In this document: in pieces, positions 36,381-45,320 of the stretch
How positions within the stretch are numbered: the stretch's first letter is position 1
Layout: every line of letters begins with the position of its first letter
Source: Cellulophaga sp. HaHa_2_95
GTDB lineage: Bacteria; Bacteroidota; Bacteroidia; Flavobacteriales; Flavobacteriaceae
Assembly (NCBI RefSeq): GCF_019278565.1
Contig: NZ_CP058988.1
Span: 496,001 to 560,000 of the forward strand
Reading direction: 5' to 3'
Length of the DNA stretch: 64,000 bases
The notes under the pieces: model-generated
Database searches by the model: none
The model's input: the letters and a program-made list of their open reading frames with translations, nothing else
What the model was told of the DNA's origin: nothing
Translations under genes and position numbers: made by a program

Positions 36381-37382
36381 TTGCCAAAAATAGGAGACAT
36401 ACAACTGCCAGAGTTCCCATTATTACTTGCGCCGATGGAAGACGTGAGCGATCCACCTTTTCGCGCGCTATGTAAAGAGCAAGGCGCAGATGTGGTATAT
36501 ACGGAGTTTATCTCGTCTGAGGGTTTAATTCGTGACGCTGCTAAAAGTGTTATGAAATTGGATATCTATGAGAAGGAACGTCCGGTGGGGATTCAAATTT
36601 TTGGTGCCAATCTAGAATCGATGCTACAATCTGTAGCGATTGTAGAAAAGTCTAATCCTGATATTATAGATATTAACTTTGGTTGCCCTGTAAAAAAGGT
36701 AGTAAGTAAAGGAGCTGGTGCAGGTATTTTAAAAGATATAGATCTTATGGTTTCTTTGACGGAAGCCATGGTTAAGCATACTAAATTACCTATTACGGTA
36801 AAGACTCGTTTGGGCTGGGATGATGATTCTATTAAAATTGTTGAGGTTGCAGAGCGTTTACAAGATGTAGGTTGTAAGGCCATTGCTATTCATGGAAGAA
36901 CGCGGGCACAGATGTATAAAGGTGATGCTAATTGGGGGCCAATAGCAGAAGTGAAGAATAACCAAAGAATGCATATTCCTGTTTTTGGAAATGGCGATGT
37001 TAATACGCCAGAAGCAGCGATGAAAATGCGTGATGAATACGGATTAGATGGTGCTATGATAGGTAGAGCTAGTATTGGTTATCCTTGGTTTTTTAATGAG
37101 GTAAAGCACTTTTTTAAAACGGGAGAACATTTAGCGCCGCCTACTATTCAAGAACGCGTAGAAGCTGCACAGCGTCATTTGCAAATGGCAATAGATTGGA
37201 AAGGTGAACAATTAGGCGTTTTTGAAACAAGAAGACACTATACCAATTATTTTAAAGGTATTCCTAATTTTAAGGAATATAGAATGAAAATGGTAACTAG
37301 TGATCATTCTGAAGATGTTTTTAAAGCTTTTGAAGAAGTGTTAAAGATTTTTGGCGACTACGAGTTTTCTAAATTAAGTTAA
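36381..37382 (+). CDS. dusB: tRNA-dihydrouridine synthase B-like
   Basis: 333 residues. Typical Dus sequence: LLAPMEDVSDPPFRALCK at about 15-32, NFGCPVKKVVSKGAGAG with catalytic Cys102, and the FMN-binding tail of HGRTRAQMYKG near 178 and NGDVNTPEAA near 218. The enzyme reduces specific uridines in tRNA D-loops with FMN and NADPH. The start is TTG at 36381; no ATG is available nearby. It is 9 nt convergent-overlapped with the permease gene's 3' end (37374-37382), so the two stop codons lie in each other's reading frames. Confidence 0.95.
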   Translation: MPKIGDIQLPEFPLLLAPMEDVSDPPFRALCKEQGADVVYTEFISSEGLIRDAAKSVMKLDIYEKERPVGIQIFGANLESMLQSVAIVEKSNPDIIDINFGCPVKKVVSKGAGAGILKDIDLMVSLTEAMVKHTKLPITVKTRLGWDDDSIKIVEVAERLQDVGCKAIAIHGRTRAQMYKGDANWGPIAEVKNNQRMHIPVFGNGDVNTPEAAMKMRDEYGLDGAMIGRASIGYPWFFNEVKHFFKTGEHLAPPTIQERVEAAQRHLQMAIDWKGEQLGVFETRRHYTNYFKGIPNFKEYRMKMVTSDHSEDVFKAFEEVLKIFGDYEFSKLS

Positions 37383-38576
37383 CAGCGCCTTGTTAATTCT
37401 ACTGCTTGCAATTTTTGAAGCGATAATTCCTAAGACCGTAATCGTAGCTAAAACCACCAATACGTTTGCCCATAGATATTCTACTGGGTAGGCTAAATCT
37501 CCACTAATCTTTAACCATTCAAAAAGAAGTTGTGACCAGATCAATAGTGATCCTAAGGCTACACCTATGAGTCCGCCTAAAAAGGTAACAATGACCCCTT
37601 GAATAAAATAAATTCTTCTTAATTGGCGAATACTGGTACCTAAACTATATAGGGTTTTAGAATTGCCTTGTTGGTCTAAAATCATCATAATAAAAGCCCC
37701 GACTACATTGAACAGAGCGATAATCAGTACCAAGGTAAAGATTAAATAAGTCGCCATGTTTTCGGTATTCAACATGCGATAAAGTGTGCTATTAAGCTCT
37801 TTTCTATTTTTCAGGAGGATGTCTTCTCCAAGAATTACTTTAATTTCTTCTCGGGTCTTTTCGGCAGTTTCGGAATTAGAAAATTTAAAATTGACTCCTG
37901 AAACTTCAGAGCGCTCCTTCTCTAATAAAGCTTGTACTAAAGCAAGATCAGCAAATACATACTTATTATCTAGATCTGCTTCTACAGCATAAACGCCACT
38001 AATCACCACACGTGCTGTATTGAAAAATTTAGCATTAGGGCCTTGCTGAGTCAAAGATTGAGTTCCTGCTCTAGGGACTAAAATTTCTAGAGGACTGCGG
38101 ACATTGTTAATAGATAATCCTAGGAGGTTAGCAATACCTATACCTGTAACTACTTGCTGTTCATTGATCCATGTACCAACATATAAAATACTATCTATTT
38201 GGGTAACATTATTGTAGTTGGTATCTACCCCTTTAACATAGGCAATATGGTCTTTCTGTTTGTGGGTAAGATAAACGCGGTCTTCTAATTCTTTTGAGTA
38301 GGCAGTTATTCCTTCAAGAGTACTAAGTTTCTCTTCTTGTTCTGGTGAGATATGAAAAAACTTACCAGTTACTGGTAAAGCTTTTAAATCTGGATCAAAA
38401 GAGTTAGTATAAGAAAGGCTATATGTTTTTAATCCAGAAAACCCGGATAGGACAATAAATAATGCTGCAGAGCCAATGACAATAACGCAAAAAGTAACCA
38501 AGTTGATGATATTAACGGCACTTTGTTTACTTTTTGACCTTACGTATCGCTTGGCGATGTACAGCGGAAAATTCAA
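37374..38576 (-). CDS. LolC/LolE-like ABC permease (FtsX family)
   Basis: 400 residues: an N-terminal membrane helix at about 22-45, a large periplasmic MacB-like core (48-265), and three C-terminal helices near 275-300, 318-345 and 365-390, the FtsX layout. Motifs IAKRYVRSKSKQSAVNII and TLYSLGTSIRQLRRIYFIQG are typical of LolC/E-type permeases, which drive lipoproteins from the inner membrane to the outer membrane with a separate ATPase. It follows rbfA by 3 nt, a gene pair seen widely in flavobacteria. The ATPase is not in this window. FtsX family sure, lipoprotein substrate inferred. Confidence 0.88.
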   Translation of the reverse strand: MNFPLYIAKRYVRSKSKQSAVNIINLVTFCVIVIGSAALFIVLSGFSGLKTYSLSYTNSFDPDLKALPVTGKFFHISPEQEEKLSTLEGITAYSKELEDRVYLTHKQKDHIAYVKGVDTNYNNVTQIDSILYVGTWINEQQVVTGIGIANLLGLSINNVRSPLEILVPRAGTQSLTQQGPNAKFFNTARVVISGVYAVEADLDNKYVFADLALVQALLEKERSEVSGVNFKFSNSETAEKTREEIKVILGEDILLKNRKELNSTLYRMLNTENMATYLIFTLVLIIALFNVVGAFIMMILDQQGNSKTLYSLGTSIRQLRRIYFIQGVIVTFLGGLIGVALGSLLIWSQLLFEWLKISGDLAYPVEYLWANVLVVLATITVLGIIASKIASSRINKALLT

Positions 38577-38579
38577 TGA

Positions 38580-38972
38580 CTATGCTTTTTTTCTTTTTTC
38601 TAATAAATCAGGATTGTCAATTGGATTATCCTTTCCTTTTAATGATTTTTCTATTCCGTCTATATATTCCAACGAATCGTCTAAAAAGAACATAAGTTCT
38701 GGCATACGACGTAATTGATTTTTTGTACGCTGCGCTAATTCATGTTTAATTAATGGCTGATTAGACTTCATGCCCTTTAATAACTCTTGAGCATCTTTTG
38801 TTGGAAAAATACTTACGTATACTTTTGCAATAGAAAGATCTGTAGTAACAAGAACTTTTGAAACGGAAATTAAAGTCCCTCTAAGTCCACCATCCGTTGC
38901 GGCTCTTTGTAAGACATCAGCGATATCTTTCTGTATGACGCCACCTATTTTTTTTTGTCTCTGTGTTTCCAT
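38580..38972 (-). CDS. rbfA: Ribosome-binding factor A
   Basis: 130 residues with the RbfA core: RQKKIGGVIQKDIADVLQ at the N-terminus, then VSKVLVTTDLSIAKVYVSIF and the RMPELMFFLDDSLEY block near 88-102. It binds the 30S head and helps mature the 16S 5' end, mainly in cold. It is followed by the permease gene with a 3 nt gap and starts back to back with methylmalonyl-CoA epimerase (60 nt apart). Very secure. Confidence 0.96.
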   Translation of the reverse strand: METQRQKKIGGVIQKDIADVLQRAATDGGLRGTLISVSKVLVTTDLSIAKVYVSIFPTKDAQELLKGMKSNQPLIKHELAQRTKNQLRRMPELMFFLDDSLEYIDGIEKSLKGKDNPIDNPDLLEKRKKA

Positions 38973-39032
38973 GGGACAAAAATACGCAGATTATTGCGTA
39001 TTTTAGTGCATTCGTACTATATAGTAGAAAAA

Positions 39033-39443
39033 ATGAAAAAAATTGAGCATATTGGTATTGCCGTGAATAGCTTGGAAACCTCTAATGACTTGTTTGAGAA
39101 GTTGTTAGGAGTAGCGCCATATAAGGAAGAAGAAGTGCTATCTGAAGGGGTGAAAACCTCTTTTTTCAAGAACGGTCCTAATAAGATAGAACTTTTAGAA
39201 TCAACCACTATAGACGGACCTATTGCAAAATTTTTAGAGAAAAAAGGAGAAGGCATTCATCATATAGCTTTTGCTGTAGACGATATTATTTCAGAAATAG
39301 CACGTTTGAAAGCAGAGGGTTTTACTATTTTAAATGAAGTACCTAAAAAAGGTGCAGATAATAAATTAGTGGCTTTTGTGCATCCTAAAACTACAAATGG
39401 GGTATTAATAGAGCTTTGTCAAGAGGCTCCAGAAATGCTCTAA
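39033..39443 (+). CDS. mce: Methylmalonyl-CoA epimerase
   Basis: The ATG at 39033 gives the usual 136 residues (MKKIEHIGIAVNSL); a longer frame from 38955 would run through the rbfA start region and is rejected. VOC metal ligands are visible: His in IEHIGIAV, His in HHIAFAVDD near 80, and Glu in VLIELCQE near 131. The enzyme interconverts (R)- and (S)-methylmalonyl-CoA in propionate metabolism in the cytoplasm. It is a single gene facing rightward, followed by a tRNA promoter 67 nt past its stop. Secure. Confidence 0.95.
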   Translation: MKKIEHIGIAVNSLETSNDLFEKLLGVAPYKEEEVLSEGVKTSFFKNGPNKIELLESTTIDGPIAKFLEKKGEGIHHIAFAVDDIISEIARLKAEGFTILNEVPKKGADNKLVAFVHPKTTNGVLIELCQEAPEML

Positions 39444-39509
39444 TTTTTTGTATATCAGTACAATTAGAAATAAAATTGGGATTTGCAGCATTTTTGTAAA
39501 AGAGAATGC

Positions 39510-39540
39510 TTGCAACGTATAAAAATAAGTGGTAATATTG
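39510..39540 (+). promoter_or_regulatory. tRNA promoter, Bacteroidota type
   Basis: A TTG (39510-39512) is followed after 20 nt by TAATATTG (39533-39540), one base off TAnnTTTG, 16 nt before the tRNA 5' end. The same box pair with the same 20 nt spacing stands before arsR. Confidence 0.65.
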
Positions 39541-39555
39541 CATCCGCAAATTGCC

Positions 39556-39629
39556 GGTCCTATAGCTCAGTTGGTTAGAGCACCTGACTCATAATCAGGT
39601 GGTCCCTGGTTCGAGCCCAGGTGGGACCA
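39556..39629 (+). tRNA. tRNA with CAT anticodon (Met elongator or Ile2)
   Basis: A 74-nt cloverleaf: acceptor GGTCCTA pairing with TGGGACC (one G-T), D-arm GCTC...GAGC, anticodon stem CCTGA/TCAGG with loop CTCATAA and anticodon CAT at 39590-39592, T-arm CCTGG/CCAGG with TTCGAGC loop, discriminator A. CCA is not encoded. A CAT anticodon means elongator methionine or, after lysidine editing, minor isoleucine; the identity cannot be settled by eye. Confidence 0.95.
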
Positions 39630-39644
39630 CTTTTACAGTTTGTT

Positions 39645-39678
39645 AAGCCTTTCGAGAAATCGAGAGGCTTTTTTTTAT
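39645..39678 (+). terminator. tRNA terminator
   Basis: AAGCCTTTCGA facing TCGAGAGGCTT (11 bp, one G-U) with a GAAA tetraloop, followed by a T8 run, 15 nt after the tRNA. Confidence 0.9.
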
Positions 39679-39923
39679 TTCTATTCCAGCCCCAACCATT
39701 ATGAAGCTTATACTCCTTTTTAAGGGACTAAATCCTCAATAAGCCGCGCCAGCATATAGAAGTGTTCTTTGTAATTTTAGAATTATTACCGGGCTTCTTG
39801 ATTAAATTAATTTTATATTATATGTATCACATTATCAATATGTGTAAACATTATATATCATATACTTAAAATACCTACTGATAATTTATGATTTTATTTT
39901 TTTTGATAAAAAATCAATAATAG
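39679..39923. other. Gene-free AT-rich spacer before ECF sigma gene
   Basis: About 245 nt of AT-rich DNA between the tRNA terminator and the ECF promoter-like motif. Stacked TATAT and ATAT stretches (39810-39870) stand out; no ORF, tRNA or matched hairpin was found. Confidence 0.5.
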
Positions 39924-39958
39924 TGTCTATAAGAAGATCATATATTACTTATTTAGTA
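39924..39958 (+). promoter_or_regulatory. Predicted ECF sigma promoter, copy 1
   Basis: TGTCTATAAGAAG, then 9 nt, then TACTTATT followed by TAGTA, 44 nt before the ATG of the sigma gene. The same block order and spacing recur at 40689 and 50125. A GTCTA-like -35 box and TACTT-like -10 box about 15-16 nt apart fit ECF promoters. Confidence 0.6.
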
Positions 39959-39997
39959 TGAAGGCATAAGCAGAACATAATTATAAATTCAAGTATC

Positions 39998-40666
39998 ATG
40001 CAAGAATATGGTGAGTTAGCATTGGCTTTAGCTACAGAAAGAAATCGAGATACGGACGAACAGATGTTTACACATCAGCCAGAAATTAGCAGTACAGATT
40101 TCTTTATAGAGAAGGAGAAGGAAATCTTAATTTGGCAAAAATTAATTGATGGAGATAAGGCTGCTTTAGGTAATCTGTATGATATCTATATCAACATCTT
40201 ATTTACCTATGGTATGTATCATTCCAAAGATAAAAGCTATGTTTCTGACTGCATCCATGATTTATTTGTAGATCTATATAAGTACAGGAATAATTTATCT
40301 ATGACAGATAATGTAAAATATTACTTGTTTAGATCTTTAAAGCGTAAAATCAATAAAAAATACAGAACTAAAAATTTGGCTGTCTCTTTAGATGATTTTC
40401 AGTTTAAGCCAGATTTTACCAAAGCAAACCATATTAGTTCTTGTGAGAAGTCTATCATTCATCAAGAAGGTATTAAAGAACGAAACGAAAAATTGGCAGA
40501 AGCGATAAGCACCCTAACCAAAAAACAGCAGAAAATACTTTTTTTAAGGTTCGATCAGGAAAAATCGTACGAAGAAATTTCAACAATTATGGATATTTCT
40601 ATACAAACTGCAAGAACATCAATCTACCGTGCTATTAAAACCTTGCGAAAGCTAAAATTTTATTAA
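39998..40666 (+). CDS. ECF-type RNA polymerase sigma factor (FecI-like)
   Basis: 222 residues with sigma region 2 (ALGNLYDIYINILFTYGMYHSKD and DCIHDLFVDLYKY, about 57-102) and region 4 (LTKKQQKILFLRFDQEKSYEEIS and QTARTSIYRAIKTLR, about 178-218). Region 3 is missing, as in all ECF factors. A 40-residue polar N-terminal extension (to about residue 44) is unusual. It directs transcription of the adjacent FecR/SusC system and probably itself, because a repeated promoter-like motif stands upstream. Adjacent FecR is the matching anti-sigma. The activity state depends on TonB-dependent substrate uptake by SusC. Confidence 0.92.
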   Translation: MQEYGELALALATERNRDTDEQMFTHQPEISSTDFFIEKEKEILIWQKLIDGDKAALGNLYDIYINILFTYGMYHSKDKSYVSDCIHDLFVDLYKYRNNLSMTDNVKYYLFRSLKRKINKKYRTKNLAVSLDDFQFKPDFTKANHISSCEKSIIHQEGIKERNEKLAEAISTLTKKQQKILFLRFDQEKSYEEISTIMDISIQTARTSIYRAIKTLRKLKFY

Positions 40667-40688
40667 TTCAAATAAATTGGATTAATGA

Positions 40689-40723
40689 TGTCTATAAAAA
40701 ATAAACTAATTACTTATTAGTAA
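40689..40723 (+). promoter_or_regulatory. Predicted ECF sigma promoter, copy 2
   Basis: TGTCTATAAAAAA, then 9 nt, then TACTTATT followed by AGTA, 69 nt before the FecR ATG. Matches the sigma-gene motif in sequence and in exact spacing. Confidence 0.6.
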
Positions 40724-40792
40724 TAGAATTCAATTCAAATAGTCAATTTAATTAAAGTTTAAAAGGTAAGATTATTGAATCTAAGTAAAGAC

Positions 40793-41842
40793 ATGAAAGA
40801 AATTAAATCTAAATATAATAACCAGTTATCTGAAGTTGAGAAAGCGTTGTTGAAGAAAAACATACTTGCTTCAATAGACAAGACTTCAAAAAAGAAGAAA
40901 CACTTTGGGAAGGCATTGTCTATCGCATTTGTTTTGATACTCTTTGTTTCTGGGTTTTTTTGGTATCAGAATAGAACGCAAGAAAGTTCTATTGCAGATG
41001 TGGTATCTGCTTCAAAGAATTTAAATGTTAATGATTCTGATAAGGTCGTTTTAATTTTAGGGAGTGGCGAAAATCTAAAAATAGACCCAAATAATAAAAG
41101 CATTAACTACTCTAATACAGGGCAGAAAATAACTTTAGGTAATTCAAAAGAAGTAAACCAAGAGACTTCTAAAAATAATAAAACGGTTTACAATACGCTG
41201 TTAGTTCCTTTTGGGGAACGCACAAAAATAAATTTATCTGATGGGAGTACCGTATGGTTAAATTCCGGATCAAAAATGGTGTACCCTGCTGTTTTTAATG
41301 GCGATAGGAGAGAAGTGTATTTAGAGGGAGAAGCAATTTTTGATGTAGCTCATAATAAATATCACCCTTTTATAGTAATGTCTCAGGACCAAGAGATAGA
41401 GGTGTTAGGAACTGTTTTTGGCGTAACCAGTTATGCGGATGAAAGCACAATAAATACAGTACTAAAGAGTGGTAGTGTACAAATTAGCTATAAAAACGAA
41501 ACCTCATCAGGACACCTCGATAAAATGAAAATTACTCCCGGAACAAAAGCTAGTTATGATAAAAATAACAAAAGTATTTTTTCAGAAAAGGTAAATGTTG
41601 ATCATTATTTTTCTTGGAGAGATGGTGTATTTGTATTTAAGAAAAACGATTTAAAGCACATCATGAAAAGGATTTCGAGGTACTACAATAAAAATATACT
41701 AATTGAAGACGCAACCTTGAGCTCAGAAAGTTTTTCTGGGTATTTAGATTTAAATGAAGATATAGAGAGTGTCTTAAAAAATATAAAGGCGAGTACAAAT
41801 ATGAACTACAGCTTTAAAGGAAATAGTATCATAATTAATTAA
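40793..41842 (+). CDS. FecR-family anti-sigma factor
   Basis: 349 residues from the ATG at 40793; a TTG six codons upstream is an alternative. A short cytoplasmic N-part (residues 1-41) that should hold the sigma factor is followed by a membrane helix (AFVLILFVSGFFWY, about 42-55) and a periplasmic FecR domain (about 135-235: LLVPFGERTKINLSDGSTVWLNSGS, EAIFDVAHNKYHPFIV). The C-terminal DUF4974-like domain (HIMKRISRYYNKNIL near 285) should contact the STN domain of the SusC protein. It passes the substrate signal inward and frees the ECF factor. It has its own copy of the promoter-like motif. Confidence 0.92.
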   Translation: MKEIKSKYNNQLSEVEKALLKKNILASIDKTSKKKKHFGKALSIAFVLILFVSGFFWYQNRTQESSIADVVSASKNLNVNDSDKVVLILGSGENLKIDPNNKSINYSNTGQKITLGNSKEVNQETSKNNKTVYNTLLVPFGERTKINLSDGSTVWLNSGSKMVYPAVFNGDRREVYLEGEAIFDVAHNKYHPFIVMSQDQEIEVLGTVFGVTSYADESTINTVLKSGSVQISYKNETSSGHLDKMKITPGTKASYDKNNKSIFSEKVNVDHYFSWRDGVFVFKKNDLKHIMKRISRYYNKNILIEDATLSSESFSGYLDLNEDIESVLKNIKASTNMNYSFKGNSIIIN

Positions 41843-41894
41843 AACACACTGTGAATGAATTAAACCTATTATTTATTTGAATTAGTAAAAAAAA

Positions 41895-41954
41895 CCAGAA
41901 GATGCGTCCAACATCTTCTGGGAATTTAAATCAAGATCACTTAAAACTAAGTGA
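41895..41954 (+). other. Two hairpins in the FecR-SusC gap
   Basis: CCAGAAGATG faces CATCTTCTGG (perfect 10 bp, 7 nt loop, 41895-41921) and TCACTTA faces TAAGTGA (4 nt loop, 41937-41954), 25 nt before the SusC start. A T run is absent, so simple termination is unlikely; a processing, stability or attenuation element is possible. Confidence 0.6.
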
Positions 41955-41978
41955 CATTAATTAACCAAAACCAAAAAT

Positions 41979-44900
41979 ATGAAAAAAACTTTAAGTTTAG
42001 GAATCCTTACGCTTATGAGAATATTTTTATTGTTTATTACTATCGGTCTTTCAAGCGCTTATGCCAATTTGGCTATGGGGCAAAATAAGATGGATGTGGA
42101 ACTTAACAATTTATCTGTAGAGCAATTTTTTAGTGAAATTCAGAGTACTAGTAATTACATCTTTTTTTATAAGGATGATGTTATTAGTACCGATAAGAAG
42201 ATCTCTTTAAAACTTAAGAATGTAAAGATTTCTACCGTACTAGATAAAGCCTTTTCAAACACAAATCTTACGTATAAGATAGAAGGGAAGCAAATTGTCG
42301 TTAAAAAAGTTGAATCGAGAGCAGCTATCAAAAATATTTCAAACGATGATACTTCTGTACAAGAAAAGATAATAACAGGAACTGTTTATGGTACTGATGG
42401 CATACCATTAGTAGGTGTAAATATTCTGGTGAAAGGTACTACTCAAGGTACACAAACAGATTTTGACGGTCACTATGCTATTAATGCGAATGATACAGAT
42501 GTATTGGCTTTTTCTTATATAGGAATGCTAACTCAAACGGCTGCTGTAGGTGCAAAAACGGTCATTGATATTACGTTAAAGGAAAATGCTGCGGCCTTAG
42601 AAGAGGTTGTTCTTGTGGGGTATGGTTCACAGAAAAAAGAATCTTTAACAGGATCTGTAGGTGTTGTAAAAAGTGCAACTTTTGAACAAGCACCGGTTTC
42701 TAGTTTCGAGCAAGCATTAAGGGGTAGTACTGCAGGTTTACAGGCAAGTGCCGTAGATGGTGCTCCGGGAGGAAATACACAGGTTAGAATAAGAGGTATT
42801 GGTTCTATATCAGCTTCTAGTGAGCCGTTGTATGTTATAGATGGTATTCCTATACAAAATGGTAGTATCGGTACTATAGATAATGGCGGTAGCAGTACCA
42901 ATGTTATGGCATCCATTAACCCTAACGATATTGAATCAATATCCGTATTAAAAGATGCGGCTTCAACTGCAATTTACGGGTCTAGAGGTGCAAATGGTGT
43001 TATTTTAATTACAACAAAATCAGGAAAGTCTGGGAAGGCTAAAATTACCTTAAAAACATTAACAGGCTTTAACTCGCAAGCATACAATAATATTTTGAAA
43101 CCATTGAATGCAGCAGAATATACAGAACTTTTTCTTGAAGGCTATGTTAATGGTGGTGATACAGCAGCAGAAGCGCAAGCTAGATTTGATGCTACTTTTC
43201 AACAACTGATTGATCCTTCCACTGGCGAACCCACAGATACCAATTGGTTAGATGCAATTACTAGAACCGGAATAACTCAAAGTTATGATTTGAGTGCTAG
43301 TGGCGGTACAGATAATTTAAAGTATTTTTTCTCTGGAGCTTATTATGATCAAGAAAACTATATTATAGGATCAGGTTTCAAGAGGTTGAGCGCTAGGAGT
43401 AACATAGAGTTTAAAGCAACAGATTATTTAACCATATCCAATAATATATCAGTTTCAAACAGTACAACTAATACGTTTTTTGATGGTGGTTCTTTCAACA
43501 ATCCGTTTAAAAACTCTCTTGAGTTATCACCATTAATACCTATTTATGATGATGAAGGAAGATTTAATGGGGAACATGCTGATTATTTTCCTTTGGGAGG
43601 TGCTAATCCAGTTGGAGCTTTAAGTGGTGATGACCTTTGGGAAAATAAACAGTTTAGGGTTATTGATAATTTTGCGGTTTCTATAAAACCAATAAAGAAT
43701 TTGACTTTACGTTCACAATTGAATTTTGACTTACTTACGTTAAACGAATCGCAATATCAAAATCCAAGATACGGCGGAGGAAGAAATTCTGGGGGAATTG
43801 GTTATGACGCAAATACGTCACTTAGAACCTTTGTAGGTACGCAAACAGCAGATTATAATTTTATTTTAGGTGATAACCATAATTTTAATGTCTTAGGAGG
43901 TTTTGAAGCTCAAGAAACTAATAACGAATCTTTTAGTGCTTCTGGAACGCAATTTCCTAACCAAAGTTTAAGAACGTTAAATAGCGCATCGGCAGAGTTT
44001 GCTATTAGTGGATCGAAATCTGAGTATACTTTTGTTTCAGCCTTTTCTAGGTTAAATTATAATTACGATGGAAAATATTTTCTTTCAGGTAGTTTAAGAC
44101 GAGACGGGTCTTCTAGATTTGGAGCTGACAACAGATGGGGTACTTTTTATTCCTTCGGTGGAAGTTGGGTTGCTAGTAGGGAATCTTTTTTAGAAGATGT
44201 TTCCTTTTTAGATTTACTAAAAGTAAGAAGTTCTTGGGGTGTAACAGGTAATGCCGCCATTGGTAATTTTCCTTCACAAGGACTTTACGTTTTTGGTCAG
44301 GATTATGATGGTAATCCAGGTGGTAGTCCAAGCCAAATTGCCAATCCTGATCTTACATGGGAGAGTCAACAGAATTTTAATATAGGTGTAGATTTTGGTC
44401 TGTTTTCAAAAATTAGTGGTACGGTTGAATATTTTGAACGTACTTCTTCAGATCTTATTTTAAATGTACCTATTACTTTGACCTCTGGCTTCTCTTCGTT
44501 GACCCAAAACTTTGGTGAAATGAAAAACTCAGGATTGGAAATCTCAATGAATGCAGATATCATCAGCAAGAAAGATTTTACTTGGAATGTTGGGTTTAAT
44601 ACCACCTTTCTAAAGAATGAAATTACAGAACTTACTGACGATTTTACAGATGGTGCTTATAGAAGGCAAGAAGGCGAAGATTTTCAATCTTTCTATTTAT
44701 ATAGTTGGGCAGGTGTAAACCAAGAGAATGGTGATCCACAATGGTATACAGATGCTTCAAAAACTACGATAACTAATGATATCAGTGATGCAGAGCGTTT
44801 TTTAGATGACAAGTCTGCTACACCAGAATTTTTTGGAGGTTTCAATACCATGTTCACATATAAAGACATAAGCCTTAGTGCTAATTTCATATACTCTTAC

Positions 44901-45320
44901 GGTAATTATATTTTTGATTCTAGAGCAAGAGGTACATTAGGAGACGGAAGACTTACACCGAGAAGTACTGCTGACTTTATTTATGATAACAGATGGCAAC
45001 CTGGTTCAACAGATGCCTTAGTTCCTCAGTTTGTTTGGGGTGGTCGTAATGGTAGTAATGAAGCAAACCAGACAAGATGGTTGTATGACGGTAGTTATAT
45101 TCGATTAAGAGATTTAACGGTTTCCTATAATTTCACCGAAAAGATTACTTCGCTATTAGGTTTGAATTCTATGCGATTGTATGCCAGAGGAACTAATATC
45201 CTAACCTTTGTGAAAGAGGATATCCTGTACATCGATCCAGAACAAGGTATTAATGGTAGCTACACAGGACAGACACCAGCAGTGAAGACTGTATCCATAG
45301 GTTTAGATATTCAACTTTAA
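41979..45320 (+). CDS. susC: SusC-type TonB-dependent receptor with STN domain
   Basis: 1113 residues: signal peptide to about 35, STN/secretin signalling domain (about 38-110, LNNLSVEQFFSEIQSTSNYIFFY), a carboxypeptidase-D-like beta sandwich (about 128-215, GTVYGTDGIPLVGVNILVKGT), TonB plug (about 225-345, LYVIDGIPIQNGS) and a 22-strand outer-membrane barrel ending SIGLDIQL. The STN domain lets ligand binding signal to FecR. Together with SusD it forms a lidded uptake pore for oligomeric nutrients. No glycan genes adjoin; the downstream enzymes suggest a peptide or amide substrate instead. Confidence 0.95.
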   Translation: MKKTLSLGILTLMRIFLLFITIGLSSAYANLAMGQNKMDVELNNLSVEQFFSEIQSTSNYIFFYKDDVISTDKKISLKLKNVKISTVLDKAFSNTNLTYKIEGKQIVVKKVESRAAIKNISNDDTSVQEKIITGTVYGTDGIPLVGVNILVKGTTQGTQTDFDGHYAINANDTDVLAFSYIGMLTQTAAVGAKTVIDITLKENAAALEEVVLVGYGSQKKESLTGSVGVVKSATFEQAPVSSFEQALRGSTAGLQASAVDGAPGGNTQVRIRGIGSISASSEPLYVIDGIPIQNGSIGTIDNGGSSTNVMASINPNDIESISVLKDAASTAIYGSRGANGVILITTKSGKSGKAKITLKTLTGFNSQAYNNILKPLNAAEYTELFLEGYVNGGDTAAEAQARFDATFQQLIDPSTGEPTDTNWLDAITRTGITQSYDLSASGGTDNLKYFFSGAYYDQENYIIGSGFKRLSARSNIEFKATDYLTISNNISVSNSTTNTFFDGGSFNNPFKNSLELSPLIPIYDDEGRFNGEHADYFPLGGANPVGALSGDDLWENKQFRVIDNFAVSIKPIKNLTLRSQLNFDLLTLNESQYQNPRYGGGRNSGGIGYDANTSLRTFVGTQTADYNFILGDNHNFNVLGGFEAQETNNESFSASGTQFPNQSLRTLNSASAEFAISGSKSEYTFVSAFSRLNYNYDGKYFLSGSLRRDGSSRFGADNRWGTFYSFGGSWVASRESFLEDVSFLDLLKVRSSWGVTGNAAIGNFPSQGLYVFGQDYDGNPGGSPSQIANPDLTWESQQNFNIGVDFGLFSKISGTVEYFERTSSDLILNVPITLTSGFSSLTQNFGEMKNSGLEISMNADIISKKDFTWNVGFNTTFLKNEITELTDDFTDGAYRRQEGEDFQSFYLYSWAGVNQENGDPQWYTDASKTTITNDISDAERFLDDKSATPEFFGGFNTMFTYKDISLSANFIYSYGNYIFDSRARGTLGDGRLTPRSTADFIYDNRWQPGSTDALVPQFVWGGRNGSNEANQTRWLYDGSYIRLRDLTVSYNFTEKITSLLGLNSMRLYARGTNILTFVKEDILYIDPEQGINGSYTGQTPAVKTVSIGLDIQL

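Noticed and set aside
37374..37382. Frameshift between dusB and the permease gene
   Set aside because: The 9 nt overlap is only two convergent intact genes whose stops cross; both proteins have full length.
38955..39032. Longer N-terminus of methylmalonyl-CoA epimerase
   Set aside because: The extra 26 residues have no match to the family and would overlap the 5' end of rbfA.
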